This document shows, one piece after another, positions 30,888 to 38,691 of a DNA stretch of 64,000 bases. Position 1 is the first letter of the stretch. Every line of letters starts with the position of its first letter. The notes beneath the pieces are model-generated. The model ran no database searches and was not told the origin of the DNA. It saw nothing but the letters and a program-made list of their open reading frames with translations. The translations under genes were made by a program, and so were the position numbers. Origin of the DNA: Agelas oroides (taxonomy: Eukaryota; Porifera; Demospongiae; Agelasida; Agelasidae); assembly GCA_949130485.1 (NCBI GenBank), contig OX422187.1, positions 2,239,659-2,303,658 of the forward strand, in the 5' to 3' direction.

Positions 30888-33197
30888 ATGGTGCAACTCG
30901 TACTATTGTTGGTTGTTTCCGTTTTGGCTGAAAGTGGAGCAGGGGCTGACAATCCCGCAAACGCAACCCTCCATCTGCTTACCCTTGTGCCCCTGGCAGA
31001 AACAGCTGGACCATCTCACCAGCCCCCTTGCCATAGAGGAGAGGAGTTGATTTCAGCAGCACAACTGGCAGTGGACAAGATAAACATGAGAGATGACATC
31101 CTGCCTGACTATAAGTTGGAGCTAGTCCCAGCAAACACAGAGACATGCAACCAGAGTCTGGTAACAGAAGCACTAGGGAACTTTGTAAGACATGTGACTG
31201 GTGATTTGAACATAGTGGGGGTGGTGGGGTTGGTGTGTTCCACAGTCACCCAGGCAGTCTCCCCACTTGCAGGAAGGCCTGGAATAGGCCTCCTCCAGAT
31301 TTCAGCAGGTGCCATTTCTCCAGTATTCACCAGTGAAGAAGAGTATCCACACCTGTACCGAATGATTCCTTCCTCAGCTGTCTACAATGATGCTGTTCTG
31401 GAATTGATGAACACTTTTCAATGGAAGAGAATCAGCATGGTCCGAGATACCATCTTGATCCAGCACACAACAACTGCAGACAATTTTGTGAACAAAATTG
31501 AGGGAAGAAATGAGTCTGAGCTTGTGTTCTTGGGAGAAGTCTCCCCTACATTTCCTACCTCTCCTGTTAAGAATCTCCTACCAAAGGCAGCAAGAATAAT
31601 ATACGCCTCTGTAACAAGAACTGAAGCACGCGAACTTCTCTGTGACTCATATCAGCGGAACCTTCGTTGGCCTGAGTTTGTGTGGCTCTTTCATGACCTC
31701 AGCTTTGAGGAGCTTATGGGCAGTACAGAGAACTGTAGCAATGACACAATGCTAAGAGCAGTTGAAGGTGTGTTTTTGCTGCAGTACAGGCTCCAACCCA
31801 ATCCCAACACAACTTTGATTTCAGGACAAACATACAGTGAGTACCTCGAGGAGCTACATAATTGTACGGGTGGAACACAAGAAAGCATTCTCTACCAGCT
31901 TGACAACGGCTGGTGGCCACTCCATGCTGATCCTGGATTGTGCACTAAATGCTGCCAACATGCTAATGCACTGCATGATTCCATCTGGACTTTTGCCTTA
32001 GCACTGAACAACTTGACATCTGCAGAAGTTGGGTCTGAACTTGATAAGAGCAATGTAACTACACTAGTGGAAAGAAACCTGAGAACTGTACACTTTTCTG
32101 GTGCCCTTGGGGACATTGCTTTCAATGATGAGAGGGAGGTAGCGACTATAGTGGATATTTTTCATGTGAGAGAGGGGAAGGTGATATATATTGGGCACTA
32201 CAATCCACTTACTGGAAATGTAACTGTCGTGGACCAGAATTCCAAAGACGAGAAAATTCCAAGAGACAACTTTGGAGAGCGTATTGAGCCCCCTCCTAGT
32301 TTACTTATAGCAACACTTGTCCTGGCTGTAGTTATGTTTGTCTTCACTACAGTTGTTCTAGTGCTCTTTATCTACAACTGGAATAAGCCATCGATTAAGG
32401 CTACCAGTCCTGGCTTAGGTGTACTCATACTTATTGGCTGCTACATGCTGTACATAGGCTGTTTAATTATAGGTGCGAGAGAATTTATAGACTATGAGCA
32501 CTATGGTCCTCTGTGTCAAGCACAGTTCTGGTTTTGTGTCATAGGACTGGAAATGATTTACTCAGCCCTTTTCATGAGACTGCTAAGAATCTATCGATTT
32601 TTCTTCTTCATATTCAAGAAGCCCGGGAAACTGTGGTCCAACCCAGCTATGTTTGTGTTCACCTTCATCCTTGTGTCTCCTGCCGTCCTCCTAATGACAC
32701 TGTGGTCTGCACTGGATCCACTAGTTACTATGTACCTGCCATCGTTCTTTGATCTAACAAGTGACCCTCCTCAGTACATAGCAAGACTAATCTGTAACAG
32801 CAAAGCACTGATTGTTTGGTTATCGATTGCTCTCTATGGGGTAAATGGAGTCACTGTATTGGCTGTAGCAGTTCTTGCAATTCTCACAAGAAAGGTTCAT
32901 TTAGAGTGCTTTAGAGATACTAAAGAAGTGAACGCTTTTGTTTTTTCAACATTGCTTTGTTTGTGCCTGTGGCTTCCTTACCTGTACGTTTTTACATATT
33001 TGAATCGCATCCCTGTAGCTTCCTATATCTTCAGTGTGTTTCCCTACTTTGTGATTCCGTTCCTCTGCAAAGTGTTTCTCTTTGTTCCAAAGCTCTGGTC
33101 AGCAAGGCACGAAAAATGTAAGAAGTTGGCCAAGAGAGGAAAAGAGATAATACCCACTGAACATACCCATCTTGTTCGGGAACATCCAGACTCTTAG
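30888..33197 (+). CDS. GABA-B-like metabotropic receptor, copy 3 (intronless)
   Basis: A single 769-residue frame with an intact signal peptide (MVQLVLLLVVSVLAESG), ligand-binding domain to about residue 460, seven helices and a short tail. The same diagnostic motifs as copy 1 are present: KPSIKATSP, ALFMRLLRIYR and FVPKLW. It lacks a cysteine-rich domain. The segment after residue ~320 of the ligand domain (CTGGTQESILYQLDNGWW) differs most from copies 1 and 2, while the first ~280 bases after the leader are identical to both. AATAAA lies at 33332-33337. A small MITE starts 18 bases past the stop codon, so the 3' UTR is partly transposon. Probably a functional G-protein-coupled receptor; ligand unknown. 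Confidence 0.9.
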   Translation: MVQLVLLLVVSVLAESGAGADNPANATLHLLTLVPLAETAGPSHQPPCHRGEELISAAQLAVDKINMRDDILPDYKLELVPANTETCNQSLVTEALGNFVRHVTGDLNIVGVVGLVCSTVTQAVSPLAGRPGIGLLQISAGAISPVFTSEEEYPHLYRMIPSSAVYNDAVLELMNTFQWKRISMVRDTILIQHTTTADNFVNKIEGRNESELVFLGEVSPTFPTSPVKNLLPKAARIIYASVTRTEARELLCDSYQRNLRWPEFVWLFHDLSFEELMGSTENCSNDTMLRAVEGVFLLQYRLQPNPNTTLISGQTYSEYLEELHNCTGGTQESILYQLDNGWWPLHADPGLCTKCCQHANALHDSIWTFALALNNLTSAEVGSELDKSNVTTLVERNLRTVHFSGALGDIAFNDEREVATIVDIFHVREGKVIYIGHYNPLTGNVTVVDQNSKDEKIPRDNFGERIEPPPSLLIATLVLAVVMFVFTTVVLVLFIYNWNKPSIKATSPGLGVLILIGCYMLYIGCLIIGAREFIDYEHYGPLCQAQFWFCVIGLEMIYSALFMRLLRIYRFFFFIFKKPGKLWSNPAMFVFTFILVSPAVLLMTLWSALDPLVTMYLPSFFDLTSDPPQYIARLICNSKALIVWLSIALYGVNGVTVLAVAVLAILTRKVHLECFRDTKEVNAFVFSTLLCLCLWLPYLYVFTYLNRIPVASYIFSVFPYFVIPFLCKVFLFVPKLWSARHEKCKKLAKRGKEIIPTEHTHLVREHPDS

Positions 33198-33215
33198 AAG
33201 AACTCACAGTATTTG

Positions 33216-33463
33216 CACTGCAAAAACAAAGTTGTTATTTCAGCTAAGTGTTTGGTTACCACATTTGCGTGACTATCCTTACTATGCAATGCAGTGCTGG
33301 AAAAGATTCATGCAGTGGGAGCTGATACTTGAATAAACTTTACTAGCCTCCCACAAATGTTTTACAAGCACCACATTCTTTGAATTGGCGTAGGAAGGAC
33401 AGTCATGCATGCAATTGTAGTAACCAAATAATTAGCTAAAACCACAATCTTGTTTTTACAGTG
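33216..33463. mobile_element. CACTGYAAAAAC-ended MITE in the 3' UTR of receptor copy 3
   Basis: 248 bp with imperfect inverted ends of about 80 bp, related to the element at 22858. The flanking dinucleotides are TG rather than TA. It contains the poly(A) signal of copy 3 at 33332-33337. Confidence 0.7.
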
Positions 33464-34330
33464 TGTGTATTGTTGCACTAGTTATTAAAATTTTAACTAC
33501 CTTACTTGATGTCACTAATTGTACTTTGGTTTCACGCATAAAATTTTTTAATAGTGCACTAATTCTGTAGGTGGTTCATTTTTACCAACAACACTGCAAG
33601 AAATTTAAAAAATAATTTTGCACACATATGAATGACAATCATTTGATGATTATGCATTCACCATGAAACACCAACTCAGTACAGTGCACACTGTACTGAG
33701 TATTTTCATGTGTCAAACGACAACAGAGTACGATAGACAAATGTAAACGTGCTGGCTCTCTTCTTGGACTCTTTCTTGTGATAGACAAATGTAAAAGTAC
33801 TGGCTCTCTCCTTGGACTCTTCCTTGTGATAGACAAATGTAAAAGTGCTGGCTCTTTTGTTTGGTTTCCTTGTACTACAAAGCCAGGTTGTGTCACATGA
33901 TAGCTGAATTTGTGGTCATGTTTCGGCTTCACTTCTGCAACTTAACATGGCTTCTGTGTAAAATATGGGCCACTGTTTCAGGGCTTTCCTGCCTCCACCC
34001 TAACAGCACTGGTGTTGGGTTCTGATCAGAGTACAAGCCGTGCCGTGAGGCAAAGCCATATGCATAGATAGATAGTATTATGCTCAACCACAATTGTCTA
34101 TTTTATCTGCTTCTTGTAAGATGATCTGGGCAGCTTCCACTATGGCAATCAGTCTCTATGGCAAAATAAACCACTGCATATTTCTTTATGATAACCAAAC
34201 CACTCACTGTATTGAGTACTGAGAAACTTTTTGCTGCATAGTCCCAGCAAACTGGGTATCGGCATGTGCTGTCTGAACCCTATCCACCTGGTTACACTGA
34301 AACTACATGTACCGGTGTCATAGGATGGGA
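33464..34330. other. Spacer after receptor copy 3
   Basis: AT-rich at first, then the 48-bp tandem repeat listed separately, then unique sequence. A word at about 33905-33930 is an inverted copy of one at 22418-22440 after copy 1. No gene seen. Confidence 0.45.
33732..33860. repeat. 48-bp tandem repeat
   Basis: Exact starts at 33732, 33780 and 33828 (GATAGACAAATGTAAA). About 2.7 copies. Confidence 0.9.
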
Positions 34331-34435
34331 TGTCCCCCCGGACGCGTGGTCCTAGGACAAGCTGTCCCCCGGGACAACTTGTCCTAGGACCACGTATCCC
34401 CCTAGGACAGCTGGTCCTAGGACAAGTTGTCTCCC
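34331..34435. repeat. Palindrome cluster (TCCTAGGA / TGTCC..GGACA)
   Basis: Several overlapping palindromes built from GTCCTAGGAC and TGTCCCCCGGGACA. They resemble the clusters at 23806-23915 and 24741-24860. Confidence 0.8.
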
Positions 34436-34975
34436 CATGAGTCAGAGGTTACGAAGTAGCTATATTATCCCCTGTCTGTGGCCATTCTGTCCATCAAAGC
34501 TAAAACTTCAACTTGATGTCAGTAGATGGTCTCGTGCCCAGACTACATGCCTCTACTGACTAGTCTCGTTCCCAGACCGCATTTTTCGCGCCCGCCGGAA
34601 AAAAGGGTCTGGTGAACTGCCTATTCCATTTTCGTTCAAGTGCGCCGGAATGCTGGCGCATTGTTCTTTTCTAATTTAACGCTTGACGTCATCAAAGATT
34701 GCATTCCACATTGCGTGCCAACGATTTACCAGCGAAATGGACGTTGATCGGGCAACCCTAGCTTTCGAAAGGAGTATAAGTAGACTGTTTTGGAGTTCGC
34801 TGTTTACTAGAGGGTTTTTGAATTCACAATCCAGCTGACGTGACGTCATGGTGGTTTCAAAATATTCGGTGCGCATGCGCGCGCCGAGGGTTAATGAATT
34901 GAAACTTATGATGGAGATATGTAGGCCCTGCTCTGTGGATGATATAGGCAGAATGGATGGAATGTTGTAGACTGT

Positions 34976-35170
34976 TTGCAGATTATGATGTTATTGTTTG
35001 CAGATTATGATGTTATTGTTTGCAGATTATGATGATGTTATTGTTTCCAGTTATTATTTGCAGATTCTGAAAAGGTACTCAAACGATAACCTGCAAATAT
35101 AACATCATAATCTGCAAATAATAACATCATAGTCTGTAAATAATGACTTCATAATTTGCAAATAATAACA
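34976..35170. repeat. Inverted tandem array
   Basis: Three direct copies of a unit containing GCAGATTATGATGTTATT are followed by four copies of its reverse complement. The whole is a ~190-bp foldback made of short repeats. Confidence 0.85.
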
Positions 35171-35202
35171 TAATATTAGTTAATCGCATGTAAGTGGAGG
35201 AC

Positions 35203-35241
35203 TAGTCTCGGAACCAGACCGAGGGTCTGGATCCGAGACTA
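35203..35241. mobile_element. 39-bp TAGTCTCG palindromic element with 9-bp target duplication
   Basis: Only two ~18-bp inverted ends (TAGTCTCGGAACCAGACC and near-complement) around a 3-bp centre. Exact GTGGAGGAC flanks at 35194-35202 and 35242-35250. Same end type as the larger elements at 37192 and 49597. Confidence 0.85.
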
Positions 35242-35449
35242 GTGGAGGACTGTCATTTGGTATAATAATTTCTCTGATTTGATTTCTGCATAATACATTA
35301 CAGACGGAGGAAAAATTAATCAGATAGAAGGTTGCATTTGGTTGAGGGAGTGAGGAAGATTGCTAAATTCCGTTATATACTAAACCACAGCTTGTGGAGC
35401 TGGCTTCATAACGCAGATTCTACAATACTAATGTATAATAGCTAGCAGG

Positions 35450-35515
35450 TAGCCTCGTTCCCAGGCTCTCCCCTCGCCTCGACGAAAAATAAAAACGGAG
35501 GGGGAGAGCCTGGGA
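35450..35515. mobile_element. Short TAGCCTCG foldback
   Basis: Arms TAGCCTCGTTCCCAGGCTCT / GAGAGCCTGGGA around a short centre. Its inverse, split by an insertion, is present at 37175-37574. Confidence 0.7.
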
Positions 35516-35825
35516 CCGATTCGCACGTGATATCGCGGCACGACGACTTTGCACTAACCATTAAATAACCTGAAGCGTCAATCACGTGAAGACCGCGAAG
35601 GAGCCGCGAAGTAGTATACCTGGCTTATTATAGGGATCGAATTAATTTTTTAAACAACCAGTTTTAGTGGTTTTCTGGGTTTTGGGGTAAGAAGCTATGA
35701 AATGTACGTGCACAGTGACAAGCTACCCCTCCTTATTCTTGTCTTAAGATGAGTGGTACAAGGCAGTTCAAGTAAAAGGTTCAGAATTCTGTGTCAAAAC
35801 TTTTTTTAGTTGTGAATGGGTCACA

Positions 35826-35890
35826 GAGGTTTTAGAGGTTTTAGAGGTTTCTGAGGTTTTAGAGGTCTCTGAGGTTTTAGAGGTTTTAGG
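35826..35890. repeat. GAGGTTTTA minisatellite
   Basis: Seven or so variants of a 9-10 bp unit. Confidence 0.85.
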
Positions 35891-36035
35891 AGAAGCTTTC
35901 TAGGTCAAAAGGTTGTGGGTGATAAGGGATGTTTAGCATGCAGGTTGGCAATGGATTTAACATACAATTTTAATGTAGTATTTATAAAGAGTGCAGATAA
36001 ATATGCATGTTCCAGAAAGAAAATACAGAAATAAA

Positions 36036-36686
36036 CTAGCATTTACAGCTGTGACAAATGTATTTGCGAATTAACTTAAGTTCTTGCTTGGTAACATGCT
36101 CACAGTATACATGCAACCACGAATTGCATTGTTCACAAAGAACCCATTGCACATTCTTTCCCCATAAGTGCTGGATCCTGCAGGGAGCTGCTGCACACTT
36201 TTCTCCAATGTCCACTTCGATGGGCTTAATGAGTGCCCTAGAAGATGGGCTAAGGGACACCAATGGTTGTGGACTTGGGTTAGGGTCAGGGTTAGCTTGC
36301 TCGTCTCTTTGGTCTCTGCTTTCTGTATACGAGAGATGATCTCTTGTTGGACTCGGATTAGGGTTGCCAGGGTTAGCTTGCTCGTCTCTTTGGTCTCTGC
36401 TTTCTGTATACGAGAGATGATCTCTTGTTGGACTCGGGTTAGGGTTGCCAGGGTTAGCTTGCTCGTCTCTTTGGTCTCTGCTCTCTGTATACGAGAGAAG
36501 ACGATCTCTTTGCAGACCTGTCATAGAGAGACAAATGCATATATACTTGTACTGATGGTCTATATATGTACACATGCATATGCACTATACTTGTTAGCTT
36601 ACCTCTCCGCATCATCACCGGGGACACATCCGTCCATTTGTCAGGGCAACGAACTCGTCCTATGCCTCTAGGGTGTGTTGTGAGCT
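36036..36686 (-). CDS. PHD-finger protein, C-terminal exons (5' part not resolved)
   Basis: The last exon 36517-36036 (stop 36036-36038) is preceded by a likely exon 36686-36603 with fitting phase. The C-terminal ~55 residues form a PHD-type zinc finger: a CAAAPC pair, CEQC, LHVYC with the central His, and CHSC, with the Trp (NSWLH) expected before the His. PHD fingers usually read histone H3 tails. The exon also encodes three copies of a 27-residue repeat (81 bp, containing YTESRDQRDEQANP), a young low-complexity expansion. The upstream exon includes VRCPDKWTDVSPV. No further 5' exons or promoter were found between here and 38690. It may be a gene remnant or a domain carried by a transposon; no partner domain is visible to decide. 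Confidence 0.6.
36240..36500 (-). repeat. 81-bp in-frame tandem repeat in PHD-finger exon
   Basis: Three near-identical copies, each with GGGTTAGGGTT-like words on the plus strand. They keep the reading frame. Confidence 0.9.
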
Positions 36687-36770
36687 CTGGGCAGCAGCAG
36701 GGTAAGTGATGAAAAATGATAAGTATAATGAGGGAATCTATTATACAGTTTTCTTCCTACAGCCACCATG

Positions 36771-36881
36771 CTTGGACAAGTTCCAAGCATCTGCAGAAAT
36801 ATATAATGAATTGCAGCGAAACACTCACACTAGGTCTCTTCAGAAGTTTCTTTGTGAAACACAGCTGGGAATCAGACCAGG
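36771..36881 (+). other. Orphan exon-like segment
   Basis: On the plus strand an acceptor (TCTTCCTACAG) and donor (CCAG then GTATGA) bracket 111 open bases (37 codons; SAEIYNELQRNTHTRS). I do not recognise it and no flanking exon in this orientation was found. It may be a stranded exon or chance. Confidence 0.25.
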
Positions 36882-36924
36882 TATGACTGTTAGGTTCCAG
36901 GTAATTTGATAGCTTTTACATTTC

Positions 36925-37085
36925 CTTGTGTGTGTGTGTGTGTTTCTGGGGTTTCTTGTGTTTCTGGGGTTTCTTGTGTTTATTGTGTTCCTTGTGTTTC
37001 TCGTGTTTCTTGCGTTTCTCGTGTTTCTTGTGTTTCTTGTGTTTCTCGTGTTTCTCATGTTTCTTGTGTTTCTGTGACTTTTGTT
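36925..37085. repeat. TGTTTCT/CTTG microsatellite-like repeat
   Basis: Degenerate 9-bp TTTCTTGTG repeat following a GT run. No other function seen. Confidence 0.8.
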
Positions 37086-37174
37086 GCTTGTATCTATGAT
37101 TATTAATGACATCATAATGACATCATCCCTTCTGACCAATCACATTAAGTCTTAGAAAACCTACTCCGGGACTG

Positions 37175-37574
37175 TAGCCCAGGCTCTCCCCTAGTCTCGT
37201 CCCCAGACCCCACCCTCTCACGAGGAGAAACGGTCTGGTGAACCAAGTCGAATTTCTTGGGCTTGCGCACACTTTTGCGACAGTGTCACCTAGCAACATT
37301 CAAAACATTTTACGCCAAACCCACTCAAAAAAGGTACGGATACTCGAGTAGATTTGAAAAATTTTACTGTTGTAAGGGAGGTGCTACGTAATAATTACCG
37401 ATCTCGTAATCTCATTGGTCATTACCACTTTTGGGGAATAAGCCCAAGAAATTCGACTTCGTTCACCAGACCGTTTCTCGCCGGGAGGCGTGCGTGGGCG
37501 GGGCACGAGACTAGCTCCCCCCCCTCCGTTTTTATTTTTCGTTGGGGCGAGGGGAGAGCCTGGGAACGAGGCTA
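37175..37574. mobile_element. TAGCCTCG-family foldback interrupted by a nested element
   Basis: The outer arms (TAGCCCAGGCTCTCCC left; GGGAGAGCCTGGGAACGAGG right) match the compact copy at 35450. The copy is split by the element at 37192-37513. Confidence 0.75.
37192..37513. mobile_element. TAGTCTCG-family MITE nested in another MITE
   Basis: Inverted ends of over 60 bp (TAGTCTCGTCCCCAGACC outermost; CCAAGTCGAATTTCTTGGGC inner). The flanks GCTCTCCCC (37183-37191) and GCTCCCCCC (37514-37522) fit a 9-bp duplication with one change. Closely related to 49597-49876. Confidence 0.8.
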
Positions 37575-37613
37575 CCCTAAAATACATAAATAGATAAAGC
37601 AGGCCTAGTTGTT

Positions 37614-37702
37614 ATGCATGCAAGGTCACCAACTGCATGCAAGGTCACCAACTGCATGCAAGGTCACCAACTGCATGCAAGGTCACCAACTGCATGCACA
37701 GG
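37614..37702. repeat. 19-bp tandem repeat
   Basis: Four to five copies of TGCATGCAAGGTCACCAAC. Confidence 0.95.
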
Positions 37703-38691
37703 ATGTACCATCATCATGATGTGCTGGGGTGACCGGGAGATTGAGACTGTTATCAATAACATCTGAAGTAGCTAGCCTAGTAACACAAGTGAGATGCAAG
37801 AGGAATGATGATGGTAGCTAATTGAATAGCTACTGAGTAACCACTCAGAGGTTGTTCTGAGTAGTTTTTGCAGACAATAGTTTGTTGTCTGTTTTGGAGC
37901 TTATGGAATTGTTGTGAGGTGGGTGATGGATGGCACTATGTTTGTGTGAATTCTTATCATAGTACTCACCTGTAACCGAGCCACACAGATGTCTTTTTAA
38001 TTCAGTTTTATACTGTGCATGTAGCTATATTCTAGCTACTTTTGCAACACGCAATTTGCTGGTGCCAGTGAGGTGATGCTAGCTACACCGAGAGCAAAGA
38101 ACAGATGTTTCTGGCATGCCATGTTGATCTGCATTGTAGCTAAACCTGCAGCACTATAAGTTAGCCCTTGTGAGCATCTTGGGGTCACGGTGGTTATGCT
38201 CAAATCAAATAGTTTATAGTGTAGCATGGCATGGTGAATGAGGAATGCAATATGCACTGTGTTTATCATAGGCCTAACTGTAGAGTGTGGATACCTGAGA
38301 GGACAAGTAACAGGCAGCAGGACCACCAATCTTCAAGGTAGGACCAATTTTGCCAGAAAACAACCGGTCAGGATCCTAGGACCATTTTTTTCAGGACTAA
38401 AAATCCCTGTGACAGTACACTTGCACTGGCAGACTAGTCTTCAGGTTGAAGGAACCTAAAAATGAACACAGTAATGCCTGTCAGTATGCGCGCGATCTTG
38501 GCTCAGATCGACCCCACCCTATGATGGCTCCCGTACCCGTACCCTTTTCGACAAGGCCGCAGGGCGCGCGCGCGAAAAATTTTGTGTCTGAGGACGAGAC
38601 TACCGTACCCCCGGCCTCCGACGACGTTCCTATTTATACGAATCGCTACGAAATTTTAAAAAGTAGATTGCATCGATCGGACAAGTTGACC
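37703..38691. other. Upstream region of VPS37A
   Basis: Gene-free apart from the presumed VPS37A promoter and 5' UTR. The stretch 38500-38690 is CpG-rich and in frame with VPS37A from an ATG at 38446, but only the ATG at 38692 gives the conserved MSWLF start. Confidence 0.45.

Larger units (their letters stand above)
35251..36035. other. Gene-free spacer with small repeats
   Basis: Contains a ~68-bp foldback with TAGCCTCG ends from 35450 and a GAGGTTTTA minisatellite at 35826-35890. No coding signal. Confidence 0.5.

Noticed and set aside
38446-38691. N-terminal extension of VPS37A from the ATG at 38446
   Set aside because: In frame but not conserved; the ATG at 38692 gives the family's MSWLF start.
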